From positions 608,847 to 672,846 of the forward strand of contig VXVC01000012.1 in NCBI GenBank assembly GCA_009836625.1: DNA of 64,000 nucleotides. The letters run 5' to 3'. Below are positions 44,525-54,249 of the stretch, in pieces (positions within the stretch are counted from its first letter, which is position 1; every line of letters begins with the position of its first letter). The notes under the pieces were generated by a model, which did not search any database, was not told where the DNA came from, and saw nothing but the letters and a program-made list of their open reading frames with translations. Source of the DNA: Holophagales bacterium. Lineage in GTDB: Bacteria; Acidobacteriota; Thermoanaerobaculia; Multivoradales; Multivoraceae. The position numbers and the translations under genes are program-made.

Positions 44525-46564
44525 CTAGTCGACCCTGTCGAGGGGCAGGACGCTCTTGACCGTGAGCCCGTCGCGCAACACCTGGACGCCTGGCTCGATC
44601 GCGGCGCCTACCGGGCGGTTGGAGTAGTAGGCCAGCACGTGCTGGCGACGGAGGTCCTCCCTGATCTGGTCGAACACCTGCCGAACCTCGTCGAGGAAGT
44701 CCGGAGGCGGGAGCTCCGGGTCGATCCCGAACAGACGTCCGCCGCTCTGTTGGGCCTGCTGCCGCATGCGAAGGACATGGTCACCGGATCGGGCGGTTCG
44801 CATGAGGGACGCGCCGGCGCTCTCTCCGTCCGGCGTGTGTCCGTTGACGAGGGCGATCCGATCCCTGCCGAGGTCGATGAAGTAGATCGGGATGCCCGTT
44901 CGCTCCGCGAAGCCCGCGGCCTGTTCCGGTTCGGATCGACTGTCGATGTCCATGCCGTCCGTTACGACGATCAGAGCCCGCCTTCCGGGTTCGTTCTCGT
45001 ACTGGACCAGGGAGAACAGGATGCCGTCGTTCAGGGCGGTGCCGCCGTTTGGTATCAGCCGTTCCAGACGGGCCTTCAGCGTCGGTGTACTACCGGTGAG
45101 AGGCTGAAGGAGCCGGATGCTCTCGTCGAAGTCGACCAGGAAGGCTCGATCCTCGGCTGCCAGCGAGGTTTCGAGGAACGTCCCTGCCACCGATCTGAGC
45201 TGGTTCCATACCGGCTTCATGCTGGCCGAGGAGTCGATCGCCATGCCCAGGAGGAGTGGTACTTCACCGGCCTGCTGGACTTCCTCCGCCGCCTTGGGTT
45301 CTCCGTCCTCGACGATCCGGAAGTCGGCCGCGGTCAGTCCGCCGACCGGCGCGCCCTCGGCCTCGACGACGAGGACCTGCAGGTGGACGAGTTGAACGTC
45401 GACCTCGCCCTTGAAGGTAACTCCCTCTAGAAGTTGGGCGTCCTCGAGTTCGCGGCCATCCACGAGACTTGCGGTGACGCGGACGTAGTCCTGCTGCGAC
45501 AGGTCAAGCGCCGGCAGGCTTCCCCTGACTCTCCTGAAGCCGCCTGTGGCGCCGTACCGCGCCAGGTCGTCCACGGTCTCGACCAACTGCTCGTTGCGGT
45601 AGAAGGCGACGCGTTCCAGTCCGGCGCCCCGTGGAACCGCGACACGGACGTCGACGTCAACGTAGGCGCCGTCGGGTTCGTGCGGGGTCACGGCGACGAT
45701 GCGGACCCCGAAGCGTGGGTCGATGCGATTCAGGACAATGCGGTCCTCGCCGACGAAGGCGCCGCGGATGCTGTAGGCGCGCACTTCGAGGGCCTGCTCT
45801 CGCGGCGGCTGGGCGAGGTTGAGCGGGGTGCGGAAGGGAGGCTTGCGGATCCGCCTTCGTCGCCGACCGTCCAGGAGGAACTCCACGCTGCCGATGGTCC
45901 GGTCGACGATCAGGGTCTCGACCTCCACGCGCCCCGTGAGCAGTTCGTGGTGGCCGCGCCGGGGAGGAACGATGCGTATCGCCGCGGGCCGGGCAAACCT
46001 GCTGGTGTCGTCGGCCGGAAGAGTCGCCATCGGAGGCGCGTCGCCACTGCGCTCGTAGACGGTGAGAAACCTCAGGTTGGGGAACCTCTCACTCTGGACC
46101 TCGATGACGCGGTGCAGTTGACCGGATTGCAGGTAGAAGGTCTCGATCAGGAGCCAGCCCGGTCTCGCCGTCTCGATCTCGAGAGTGCCCGGAAGGACAC
46201 TTGCGCGATGCCGGTTTCCGTACTGGTCGGCGACTGCTGAGCCATCTTCCGGCAGCTCAACGACCTCGTGCTCGGCGTTTCGGAGGCGAACCCGGCCGCC
46301 CTCGACGCTGATCCGCAGGCGGCCCATGCGCTCGGCCAGACTTGTCGACAGACCTGTCAGAGCGACGGACGCGCGCTCGGGGTCTCGCCAGAGGCTGGCC
46401 GTTTTCTGGACCGGGTCCTCGCTGACTTCCTCGTTTCGGATCCAACTGCCTTCGAGCGCGGCGATGGAGGCGTCGGTGGCTCCGAACGTCGGGGACGTGA
46501 GGCCGAGAAGGAACAGGACGGAGCTTGCCAGGTGCGGCGACGCGAACGTTGTGGCGGTGTTCAA
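44525..46564 (-). CDS. VWFA-domain secreted protein, array member 2
   Basis: The 679-residue protein has GSWIRNEEVSEDPVQK near its N-terminus, the Ig-like region AIRIVPPRRGHHELLTG, and a VWFA domain with AIDSSASMKPVW and VVTDGMDIDSR. A region between VWFA and tail (VNGHTPDGESAGASLMR) is specific to this member. The tail is DLRRQHVLAYYSNRPVG. The only start after an in-frame stop is TTG at 46564, seven bases after the stop of member 1, with AGAGG adjacent. The N-terminus is hydrophobic but lacks basic residues, so export by the usual signal is less certain. Confidence 0.82.
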   Translation of the reverse strand: MNTATTFASPHLASSVLFLLGLTSPTFGATDASIAALEGSWIRNEEVSEDPVQKTASLWRDPERASVALTGLSTSLAERMGRLRISVEGGRVRLRNAEHEVVELPEDGSAVADQYGNRHRASVLPGTLEIETARPGWLLIETFYLQSGQLHRVIEVQSERFPNLRFLTVYERSGDAPPMATLPADDTSRFARPAAIRIVPPRRGHHELLTGRVEVETLIVDRTIGSVEFLLDGRRRRRIRKPPFRTPLNLAQPPREQALEVRAYSIRGAFVGEDRIVLNRIDPRFGVRIVAVTPHEPDGAYVDVDVRVAVPRGAGLERVAFYRNEQLVETVDDLARYGATGGFRRVRGSLPALDLSQQDYVRVTASLVDGRELEDAQLLEGVTFKGEVDVQLVHLQVLVVEAEGAPVGGLTAADFRIVEDGEPKAAEEVQQAGEVPLLLGMAIDSSASMKPVWNQLRSVAGTFLETSLAAEDRAFLVDFDESIRLLQPLTGSTPTLKARLERLIPNGGTALNDGILFSLVQYENEPGRRALIVVTDGMDIDSRSEPEQAAGFAERTGIPIYFIDLGRDRIALVNGHTPDGESAGASLMRTARSGDHVLRMRQQAQQSGGRLFGIDPELPPPDFLDEVRQVFDQIREDLRRQHVLAYYSNRPVGAAIEPGVQVLRDGLTVKSVLPLDRVD

Positions 46565-46571
46565 CCTCTAC

Positions 46572-48575
46572 CTACTCGAGCCCCTGAAGCGGGAGGATGC
46601 TCCTTAGCGTAACGTCCCTTCTCAGGCTTCGGACCTCCGGCTCGACTGCCTCGCCCTGGGCGAGCTTGCTGTAGTAGGTCAGGACGTACTGGTGCCGGAG
46701 ATCTTCGTTGATCCGGTCGAACACTCGCTCCATCTCCGCGGCCACTTCGGACCGGGGCAGGCCCGGGTGGATTCGAAACAGCCGACCGCCGGTGCGCCGG
46801 GTGAGCTTCCGGACCAGGATGGGCGGTGGTGCGCTCCACCCCACGGCGATGAGGTAGATGGGGACGCCCATCCAATCGGCGAAGTCGCTGACCTGGGCCG
46901 CCTTCGAGCGGCTGTCCGCATCGTTGCCGTCGGTCACCACGACCAGAGCCCGGCGCCCCGGTTCGCGGCCGAAGTGGAGGAGCGAGAACAGCAGGCCGTC
47001 GTTCAGCGCCGTGCCGCCGCCCACCAGCAGGCGGTTGAGTCGGCCGCTGAGCAGGGGCTTGCTGTCGGTCAGCGGTTGCAGGAACCGGACGGTGTCGTCG
47101 AAGTCGACCAGGAACGCGCGATCGTCCGTGGCCAGGGCGGCTGCCATGAACATCCTGACGACCGTCTGCAGGCGTTGCCAGACCTTTGTCATGCTCCCCG
47201 AGGAGTCGATCGCGATCCCGAGCAGGAGAGGGACGTCGTTGGAGGCGTGCAGGTTCTCTACGGGGCGTCTTTCGCCGTTCTCGTGGATCTCGAAGTCCGC
47301 CGGCTGGAGATCACCCACGGGCTCGCCGTCACGGTCGACCGCCAGTATCTGGAGTTGGACCAGTTGCACGTCGACCTCGCCGCTGTACTCCGCTTCCTGG
47401 AGGAGTTCGGCATCTTCCCGTTCCCGGCCGTCCGCGAGTCTCGCCACCACTCTGATGAAGTCGCCGGGTTCGACATCCCCGACCGGCGCTTCGACACGGA
47501 TCGTTCGGGGCTCCCGCTGGATCTCCTTCCAGTCCGGGTCCTCGAAGGTCGCGAGCCGACGATCACTCAGGTAGAACTCGACGCGGGCCAGCGCCGCCGC
47601 GCGTGGCACCGAGACCCGGGCCGCGACACTGACGGCCGAAGCGCCTCCCGCCACGAGCGGACGGAGAGCCGCAATCTGAACCGCGAAGGGCGAGTGAAGC
47701 CGGTTCAGCACGATCCGGTCCGTGCCGACATGGGCTCTCCCGTCGCGGTAGCCGCGGACTTCGAGCGTCTCTTCGCGGGGCGGATGGCTGAGCCGGACGC
47801 GGGCCTTGAAGGGCCGCTTGCGGGCCTGGTTCACCAGCTTTCCGTCGAGCAGGAACTCGACCGTGTGGATGAGCGGATCGATGACGAGGGCCTGAACCTC
47901 GACCGGTCCGGAGAGGAACTCCCGATAGCTGCCGCGAGGCGGCACGATGCGGATCGCGGGCGGCTCGTCGGATCGGATGCGTTCGACGTCGACCGGGCCG
48001 GCAGGGGGTGGCCTGGCTTCCGCGTGGTCATAGACGGTGGTGAAGTTCAGGTCCGGAACCGTGAGGTTCCGCAGCTCGGTTACGTGCACCAGCCGGTCGC
48101 CCGATCTGTAGTACGTCTCGATCCACTGCCAGGCCAGATCCGTTCCCGAGGTGACGACTTCCAGTACGCCACCTCCGAAGTAGGCGGCGCTTGTCCGGTC
48201 GGCCGTGTAGCGGCGCGGCAAGCCGTCGACGGGGAGGTGGATGGACTCGCGTCTGGCGTTCTCGATCAGGATCCGGTCGCTTTCCGCCTGGATTCTCGCG
48301 CTGCGCCGCCGCTCGGAGAGCCTCTCGGCTACTTCCAGGGACGAGGCAGTTATACGGCTGCGTCCCCCGACGATCGCCGTCAGTTGGTCGATCGGGTCTT
48401 CGCTGAGTTCGTCGTTGCGAACCCAGGTGCCGTTCAGTGTGGCGATGGAGGCCGCATCGGAGTCAGTCCCGGCCGTGCCCTGAGCCGAGCCTGCCTGGGA
48501 GTGAACGGCCGCCTCGGGCGTCGTCCATACAGCGATTGCCAGCAGAGCTGCGCCTGGAGTTGTTTGCGGACGCAT
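46572..48575 (-). CDS. VWFA-domain secreted protein, array member 1
   Basis: The 667-residue protein is the first gene of the array. It starts with a short signal region (MRPQTTPGAALLAIAVW), then GTWVRNDELSEDPIDQ, the Ig-like region AIRIVPPRGSYREFLSG, the VWFA domain with AIDSSGSMTKVWQ and VVTDGNDADSR, and the tail DLRHQYVLTYYSKLAQG. The chosen ATG at 48575 is 34 bases from the divergent permease ATG. The reading frame is open further upstream, but only across the opposite-strand gene. Neither start has a convincing Shine-Dalgarno. Confidence 0.83.
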   Translation of the reverse strand: MRPQTTPGAALLAIAVWTTPEAAVHSQAGSAQGTAGTDSDAASIATLNGTWVRNDELSEDPIDQLTAIVGGRSRITASSLEVAERLSERRRSARIQAESDRILIENARRESIHLPVDGLPRRYTADRTSAAYFGGGVLEVVTSGTDLAWQWIETYYRSGDRLVHVTELRNLTVPDLNFTTVYDHAEARPPPAGPVDVERIRSDEPPAIRIVPPRGSYREFLSGPVEVQALVIDPLIHTVEFLLDGKLVNQARKRPFKARVRLSHPPREETLEVRGYRDGRAHVGTDRIVLNRLHSPFAVQIAALRPLVAGGASAVSVAARVSVPRAAALARVEFYLSDRRLATFEDPDWKEIQREPRTIRVEAPVGDVEPGDFIRVVARLADGREREDAELLQEAEYSGEVDVQLVQLQILAVDRDGEPVGDLQPADFEIHENGERRPVENLHASNDVPLLLGIAIDSSGSMTKVWQRLQTVVRMFMAAALATDDRAFLVDFDDTVRFLQPLTDSKPLLSGRLNRLLVGGGTALNDGLLFSLLHFGREPGRRALVVVTDGNDADSRSKAAQVSDFADWMGVPIYLIAVGWSAPPPILVRKLTRRTGGRLFRIHPGLPRSEVAAEMERVFDRINEDLRHQYVLTYYSKLAQGEAVEPEVRSLRRDVTLRSILPLQGLE

Positions 48576-48590
48576 CGGTGGCACCGGCCT

Positions 48591-48600
48591 GTATTCTCTG
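48591..48600. promoter_or_regulatory. Possible shared bidirectional -10 element
   Basis: The 34 bases between the divergent start codons contain TATTCT at 48592-48597. On the plus strand this is a -10-like hexamer, with its ATG 12 bases downstream. On the minus strand the same bases read AGAATA. Both transcripts would have leaders of about 5 to 15 bases, which agrees with the lack of ribosome sites. No strong -35 hexamer is seen on either strand. Confidence 0.35.
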
Positions 48601-48609
48601 ACACTTCCC

Positions 48610-49560
48610 ATGAAGACATACATCCTGCGTCGGTTGCTGGCAATGGTGCCGACGCTGTTCTTCGCCAGTCTGATCGTCTTCGTGTCGATGCGGGTGATCC
48701 CGGGCGACGTGATCGACCTGATGCTGGCGCAGAACGACGTCTCGACCAGCCTGGACCGGGAAACGCTGGAGGCGGCGATGGGTCTCGACCAGCCGATGCT
48801 CTCCCAGTACGTGCGCTGGGCGGGCAACGCGCTGAGCGGCGACCTGGGTCAGTCGCTCTGGCGCAGCACGCCCGTGCTGGAGCAGATTCTGGAACGGCTG
48901 CCGGTGACGTTCGAGCTGGGACTGCTGGCCCTGGTCATCGCGCTGTCCGTCGCCGTTCCGGTCGGCATCCTCTCGGCCACGCGTCAGGACTCGGCCGTCG
49001 ACTACGCGGCGCGCTCGTTCTCCCTCCTGATGCTGGCGATTCCCGGCTTCTGGCTCGGCACCCTGGTCATGGTGTTCCCGTCCGTGTGGTGGCGCTGGGC
49101 GCCGGAACTCGAGTACACGCCGTTCTTCGTCGATCCGATCGCGAACCTCACGCACCTCATCGTCCCGGCGATCCTGCTCGGCCTTTCCCTGTCCGCGGTG
49201 ACGATGCGGATGACCCGGACGATGATGCTGGAGGTGATGCGCCAGGACTACGTGCGCACCGCCCGCGCCAAGGGCCTGCGCGAGCGGGCGGTCGTCGTCC
49301 AGCACGCGCTCAAGAACGGATTGATCCCGGTCGTCACGCTGATCGGGCTGCAGGCGCCGCTGCTGATCGGCGGCGCCGTGGTGATGGAGCAGATCTTCGT
49401 CATTCCCGGCATGGGGCTGCTGCTGCTCGAAGGGGTCTACGAGCGGGACTATCCGGTGATCTCCGGCGTCTTCCTGGTCGTCGGCGTCGCGGTGCTGCTG
49501 ATCAACCTGCTGGTCGACCTGAGCTACGGCTGGCTCGACCCCAAGGTGCGCTACGGATGA
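48610..49560 (+). CDS. Peptide-type ABC transporter permease (DppB-like)
   Basis: The 316-residue permease has about six membrane helices. It begins MKTYILRRLLAMVPTLFFASLIVF, typical of DppB/OppB. The cytoplasmic EAA-type loop (DYVRTARAKGLRERAVVVQHALKNGLIPVVT) contacts the ATPase. It forms a heterodimer with the next gene's product in the inner membrane. The five genes from here to 54.2 kb make up a complete peptide/opine-type importer in the standard order. Confidence 0.93.
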   Translation: MKTYILRRLLAMVPTLFFASLIVFVSMRVIPGDVIDLMLAQNDVSTSLDRETLEAAMGLDQPMLSQYVRWAGNALSGDLGQSLWRSTPVLEQILERLPVTFELGLLALVIALSVAVPVGILSATRQDSAVDYAARSFSLLMLAIPGFWLGTLVMVFPSVWWRWAPELEYTPFFVDPIANLTHLIVPAILLGLSLSAVTMRMTRTMMLEVMRQDYVRTARAKGLRERAVVVQHALKNGLIPVVTLIGLQAPLLIGGAVVMEQIFVIPGMGLLLLEGVYERDYPVISGVFLVVGVAVLLINLLVDLSYGWLDPKVRYG

Positions 49561-49567
49561 GCATGTC

Positions 49568-50464
49568 GTGACCACCGTCGCCGCAGCCGCTCCGGACGCC
49601 ATGCCGGCACGCGACCAACCGCGCTGGTGGCGCTTCACGGTCCGCCTGTTCCGGACCAAGCCGCTGGGTGCGGCGGGCGCGGTGGTCTTCGCGATCTTCC
49701 TGTTTTCCGGCGTCTTCGCCGGCGTGCTCGCTCCCTACGGCATCAACGAGACCGACCTGGCCCATCGCCTCGAGCCGCCATCGCGCCAGTTCCTGCTCGG
49801 CACCGACCACCTGGGCCGTGACCTGTTCTCCAGGGTCCTGATGGGGGCCCGCCTGTCGATGATCGTGGGTTTCTGCGCGGCCGCCCTGGCGACCGTCGTG
49901 TCGATCCTGATCGGCGTGCTCTCCGGCTACCTCGGCGGCTGGTTCGACATGCTCAGCCAGCGCCTGGTCGACGCCTGGATGACCTTCCCCGACCTGGTGC
50001 TCCTGATCGTCATCGTGTCGGTGGTGGGACCGGGGATCACCCAGATCGTGATCATCCTGGGTCTGCTCTACGGCATCGCCGGCTCCCGCATCGTGCGCGG
50101 CGCGGTGACCTCGGTGCGCGAACACGTCTACACCCACGCCGCGCAGTCGGTCGGCGCCGGGACGTTCCACATTCTGCGCCGGCACATTCTGCCCAACGTG
50201 ATGCCGGTCGTCATCGTCCTGTTCACGACCCGCGTCGGCGCCGTCATCCTGTCGGAGGCGGCGCTTTCGTTTCTGGGCCTCGGCGTGCCGCCGCCGGCGC
50301 CGACGTGGGGCGGCATGCTCTCCGGCGACGGCCGCACCTACCTGTACCTTGGGCCGTGGCTGGCGCTTGCGCCCGGCATCTGCCTGACCGTCGTCGTCTA
50401 CGCGGCGAACGTCTTCGGCGATGCTTTGCGCGACCTGCTCGATCCACGGATGAGAGGAACCTGA
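49568..50464 (+). CDS. Peptide-type ABC transporter permease (DppC-like)
   Basis: The 298-residue permease has the DppC/OppC features: a cytoplasmic N-terminus (RFTVRLFRTKPLGAAGAVVF), LGTDHLGRDLFSRVLMGARLS, and the EAA loop AAQSVGAGTFHILRRHILPNVMPVVIV. The GTG start is seven bases after the preceding stop. It is the second membrane subunit of the importer. Confidence 0.93.
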   Translation: MTTVAAAAPDAMPARDQPRWWRFTVRLFRTKPLGAAGAVVFAIFLFSGVFAGVLAPYGINETDLAHRLEPPSRQFLLGTDHLGRDLFSRVLMGARLSMIVGFCAAALATVVSILIGVLSGYLGGWFDMLSQRLVDAWMTFPDLVLLIVIVSVVGPGITQIVIILGLLYGIAGSRIVRGAVTSVREHVYTHAAQSVGAGTFHILRRHILPNVMPVVIVLFTTRVGAVILSEAALSFLGLGVPPPAPTWGGMLSGDGRTYLYLGPWLALAPGICLTVVVYAANVFGDALRDLLDPRMRGT

Positions 50465-50468
50465 CGTC

Positions 50469-52232
50469 ATGCGAGAACGCCTTTCCCTGGTCGGTGCGGT
50501 GGCCCTCACCCTCTTCCTCGGCGCGTGCGGCGACGCGCCCCCCGCCCGTTCCCCGTCGCCGGTCGGCGGCACCGACATGGGAGCCGATCTCTCGTTTGAG
50601 CCCGGCCCGGCGCCGGTGGAGCCGCCCCGCTACGGCGGTGAACTGAACGTCGGCACGGTCTACGTCACCCTGTCGGCGCTGTCCTGGGACACGGCGGACT
50701 GGAACTGGAAGCAGAACCACGACACGGGCATGCTCTACGAGCAGCTGTTCGTCGCCGATCTCGAGCAGGCCGCGGTCCGGGGCGGTGATCAGCGCTTCGT
50801 CTCCGAGGCCTACCTGTCTCAGCAGACGATCCGCGGCGAAGTGGCCGCGAGCTGGGAATGGAAAGACCCGCTGACCCTGGTCATCAAGGTCCGGCGCGGC
50901 ATGATGTTCCCGGCCAAGCCCGGAGTGATGGGGGCGAGGGAGCTCGACGCCCACGACGTCGTGTTCAGTTTCGAGCGCCTGCGCGACAGCCCGAAGGCGA
51001 TTCCGACCTACTTCGACCACATCGACCGCGTCGTGGCCAGGGACGACCACACGGTCGTCTTCGAGTTCGGCGAGTTCAACGCCGAGTGGGACTACCGGTT
51101 CGGCTACGGCTACTTCTCGGGCATCGGGCCGCGGGAGCTCGCCGACGTCGACCCCAAGGACTGGCGAAACGTCACCGGTACGGGTCCGTTTTCGCTGGAG
51201 CGGTTCATCCCCGGCAACTCGCAGACCTACGCCCGCAGGCCGGACTACTGGGACCGGACCACGATCGGCGGCCAGACCTACGAGATCCCCTTCATCGACA
51301 AGCTCACTTACCGCACGATCAAGGACGAGGCGACCTACTTGACCGCCATTCGCACGGGCAAGCTGGACATCCTTGAGTACATCCGCTGGATCGCCGTCGA
51401 CCACCTGAAGAAGACGACCCCCGAGCTGCGCTGGTCGCGCTGGCTGTCGACGGGCGGCACCTTCATGGTCATGCGGGTCGACCAGGAGCCGTTCGACGAT
51501 GTGAGAGTGCGGCGGGCGATCAACCTCGCGGTGAACCAGCGTGAGATCGTCGAGCTGTTCTTCGGCGGCAACGCGGAGCTGTTCGCCTACCCTCAGCACC
51601 CCTCGTGGGAGGGGTACTTCGAGCCGCTCGAGGCGATGCCGCCGTCCGTGCAGGAACTGTTCGAGTACAAGCCCGAAAAGGCGCGCCGCCTGCTGGCCGA
51701 GGCGGGTTACCCCGACGGCTTCACCTTCAGGATGCAGGTGTCGGCCAACAACGCGATGCGGATGGAGCTGGCGCCGCTGCTCGCAAGCTACCTGGACCGC
51801 ATCGGCGTGACGATCGAGATCGAGGTCGTGGAGTACGCGGCCTACCTGTCAATGATGACCACCCGCACCCACGGTCCCGGCTACCTGATGGCCAGCGGCC
51901 ACGTGAACCCGACGACCACGCTCCGCAAGAACTTCGTTACCGGTCAGACCTGGAACCCGTCGATGTGGTCGGACCCGGAACTGGATCGTCGCATCCACGA
52001 GATGTTCCTGACCCGGGACGAGGCCGAGAGGCAGCGGATCGTCAAGCAGATCACGAAGGAGATGCTGGACGAGGCGCCCTACCTCTGGCTTCCGGTGCCT
52101 TACATCTACACGGCCTGGTGGCCGTGGGTGAAGAACTACGGCGGCGAGCTGCGGGCCGGGGCGGTGCGCCCCGGCCCGATCTACGCGCGGCTCTGGATCG
52201 ACCAGGAGATGAAGCGGGAGATGGGCTTCTGA
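50469..52232 (+). CDS. ABC transporter solute-binding lipoprotein, family 5
   Basis: The 587-residue lipoprotein ([10 protein letters not shown] lipobox) is a periplasmic family 5 binding protein (DppA/OppA-like). Visible elements are [75 protein letters not shown] and the long C-terminal lobe. Family members bind peptides, nickel complexes, sugars or opines; the ligand here is unknown. The start ATG is four bases after the permease stop. Confidence 0.92.
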   Translation: MRERLSLVGAVALTLFLGACGDAPPARSPSPVGGTDMGADLSFEPGPAPVEPPRYGGELNVGTVYVTLSALSWDTADWNWKQNHDTGMLYEQLFVADLEQAAVRGGDQRFVSEAYLSQQTIRGEVAASWEWKDPLTLVIKVRRGMMFPAKPGVMGARELDAHDVVFSFERLRDSPKAIPTYFDHIDRVVARDDHTVVFEFGEFNAEWDYRFGYGYFSGIGPRELADVDPKDWRNVTGTGPFSLERFIPGNSQTYARRPDYWDRTTIGGQTYEIPFIDKLTYRTIKDEATYLTAIRTGKLDILEYIRWIAVDHLKKTTPELRWSRWLSTGGTFMVMRVDQEPFDDVRVRRAINLAVNQREIVELFFGGNAELFAYPQHPSWEGYFEPLEAMPPSVQELFEYKPEKARRLLAEAGYPDGFTFRMQVSANNAMRMELAPLLASYLDRIGVTIEIEVVEYAAYLSMMTTRTHGPGYLMASGHVNPTTTLRKNFVTGQTWNPSMWSDPELDRRIHEMFLTRDEAERQRIVKQITKEMLDEAPYLWLPVPYIYTAWWPWVKNYGGELRAGAVRPGPIYARLWIDQEMKREMGF

Positions 52233-52237
52233 GCGCC

Positions 52238-53230
52238 GTGGCGGAGCCGCTGCTGCGGGTCGAGGACCTCGACGTCGCCTTCCGCTCGGGCTTTGGTGAG
52301 CGGCCGCCGGTGCGCGCGGTGAACTCGGTCTCTTTCGAGGTCGCGGCCGGCGAGACGCTGGCGATCGTGGGGGAGAGCGGCTCCGGAAAGAGCGTCACCG
52401 CGCTCTCCATCCTGCGCCTGATCCCGGATCCGGGACGGATCGAGAAGGGGAGCATCCTGTTCGAGGGCCGCGACCTGCTGGCTCTCGATGAGGCCGGCAT
52501 CCGGGCGGTTCGGGGAAACCGGATCGCGATGATCTTCCAGGAGCCGATGTCCTCACTCAATCCCGTGCTCACGATCGGCGGCCAGGTTGCCGAGCCGTTG
52601 CGCCTGCACCGCAGGCTCAAACGGCGCGAGGCTCTCGAGCAGGCCGTGGACCTGCTCAGGTCGGTGGCGATTCCGGACGCGGAGAAGCGACTTGGCGACT
52701 ACCCGCACCAGTTCTCGGGCGGCATGCGCCAGCGAGTGATGATCGCGATGGCCCTGGCGTGCCACCCGCGCCTCCTGATCGCCGACGAACCGACCACGGC
52801 GCTCGACGTCACGGTTCAGGCGCAGATCCTCGAGTTGCTCAAGGAACGCACCCGGGAGACGGACTCGGCGCTCATCCTGATCACGCACGATCTCGGCGTG
52901 GTTGCCCGCTACGCCGACCGGGTGGCCGTGATGTACGGCGGCCGGATCGTCGAGAGCGGACCGGCCACGGCGCTCTACGCGGATCCGCGGCATCCCTACA
53001 CCCAGGGACTCCTGCGCTCGGTGCCCCGGCTCGAGGCCGACACCGGCGGCCGCCTCGAGTCGATCGAAGGCCAGCCGCCGGACCTGTCGGCGCTGCCCGC
53101 CGGCTGCGCCTTCGCGCCGCGCTGCCCTCACACTCATGAGCGCTGTCTGGGGGCGCCGCCGCCGCTCTTGGCGCACGGCACTGCCCGGGCGTGGGCCTGC
53201 TACGGAGCCGAAGAGGAGCCGGCGGCCTGA
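52238..53230 (+). CDS. Peptide-type ABC transporter ATPase (DppD-like)
   Basis: The 330-residue ATPase has Walker A GESGSGKS near residue 45, the signature [15 protein letters not shown], Walker [13 protein letters not shown] and the switch His in ILITHDLG. The C-terminal cysteine cluster ([15 protein letters not shown]) is typical of oligopeptide transporter ATPases and can bind an Fe-S cluster. The GTG start at 52238 follows the binding protein stop by five bases. Confidence 0.94.
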   Translation: MAEPLLRVEDLDVAFRSGFGERPPVRAVNSVSFEVAAGETLAIVGESGSGKSVTALSILRLIPDPGRIEKGSILFEGRDLLALDEAGIRAVRGNRIAMIFQEPMSSLNPVLTIGGQVAEPLRLHRRLKRREALEQAVDLLRSVAIPDAEKRLGDYPHQFSGGMRQRVMIAMALACHPRLLIADEPTTALDVTVQAQILELLKERTRETDSALILITHDLGVVARYADRVAVMYGGRIVESGPATALYADPRHPYTQGLLRSVPRLEADTGGRLESIEGQPPDLSALPAGCAFAPRCPHTHERCLGAPPPLLAHGTARAWACYGAEEEPAA

Positions 53231-54249
53231 TGCTGCTGCGGGTCGAGGACCTGAAGGTCCACTTTCCGGTCATGGAGGGCGTGCTCATGCGACGACGCGT
53301 CGGCTCGGTCAAGGCGGTCGACGGGGTGTCGTTCGAACTCCGGCGCGGCGAGACGTTCGGCCTGGTGGGGGAGAGTGGCTGCGGGAAGTCGACGACCGCG
53401 CTCGCGATCCTCCGCATGCTCGAACCGACCGCCGGCCGGATCGTGTTCGGCGGTGAGGACGTGACCGCGTTCAGCCAGAAGCAGTTGCGAGGAGTCAGGC
53501 GGCGAATGCAGATGGTGTTTCAGGACCCATTCGGCTCGCTCAACCCGCGCATGCGGGTGGGAGAGATCGTTGGCGAGCCGCTCAAGGTCCACGGCCTGGC
53601 CGGCGACCGCCGGCGCTACCGCGCACGAGTGGCGGAGTTGCTCGACCTGGTGGGTCTGCTGCCGGCGATGGCGAACCGCTACCCGCACCAGTTTTCGGGC
53701 GGGCAGCGACAGCGCATCGGCATCGCCCGCGCCCTTGCGCTCGAGCCCGATCTGGTCATCTGTGACGAGGCGGTGTCGGCGCTCGATGTCTCGATCCAGG
53801 CGCAGGTGCTCAATCTCCTGATGGACCTGCAGGAGCAACTCGGCCTGACCTACCTGTTCATTGCCCACGACCTGTCGGTCGTGCGCCACATCAGCGACCG
53901 GATCGGGGTGATGTATCTGGGGAGGATCGTTGAGATCACGACGCGGGACGAACTGTTCGAGCGGCCCCGGCACCCGTACACGGAGGCGCTGCTCGCGTCC
54001 GTGCCGACGCCGGATCCCTTGATCGAGGCGGCGCGGCCCCATCGGCTGATCGCCGGTGAGGTGCCGAGTGTCCGCAAGCCGCCTCCGGGCTGCGCCTTCC
54101 ACCCGCGCTGCGCGAAGGTGCTCGACCACTGCGACCGGGTAGAGCCACCGCTCGAAGCGGTTGGCCCGGCGCGCGTCGCCTGTCACCTGTACGCCGATTC
54201 CTCGCCGCCCCCGGCGGCGCCGGTCAGGCCCGGGGAGCCGGCGACTTGA
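53230..54249 (+). CDS. Peptide-type ABC transporter ATPase (DppF-like)
   Basis: The 339-residue ATPase is the second of the pair, with Walker A GESGCGKS, a [17 protein letters not shown] signature, Walker [13 protein letters not shown] and the switch His [11 protein letters not shown]. The C-terminal [15 protein letters not shown] is again a Cys cluster. Its ATG overlaps the previous stop (TGATG). It completes the five-gene importer. Confidence 0.94.
   Translation: MLLRVEDLKVHFPVMEGVLMRRRVGSVKAVDGVSFELRRGETFGLVGESGCGKSTTALAILRMLEPTAGRIVFGGEDVTAFSQKQLRGVRRRMQMVFQDPFGSLNPRMRVGEIVGEPLKVHGLAGDRRRYRARVAELLDLVGLLPAMANRYPHQFSGGQRQRIGIARALALEPDLVICDEAVSALDVSIQAQVLNLLMDLQEQLGLTYLFIAHDLSVVRHISDRIGVMYLGRIVEITTRDELFERPRHPYTEALLASVPTPDPLIEAARPHRLIAGEVPSVRKPPPGCAFHPRCAKVLDHCDRVEPPLEAVGPARVACHLYADSSPPPAAPVRPGEPAT

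Noticed and set aside
35626-48575. VWFA array as a defence island (TerY/MoxR-type) or phage remnant
   Set aside because: No MoxR-type ATPase, phosphatase, integrase or phage structural gene is adjacent, and most of the proteins have export signals, which does not fit a cytoplasmic defence system.
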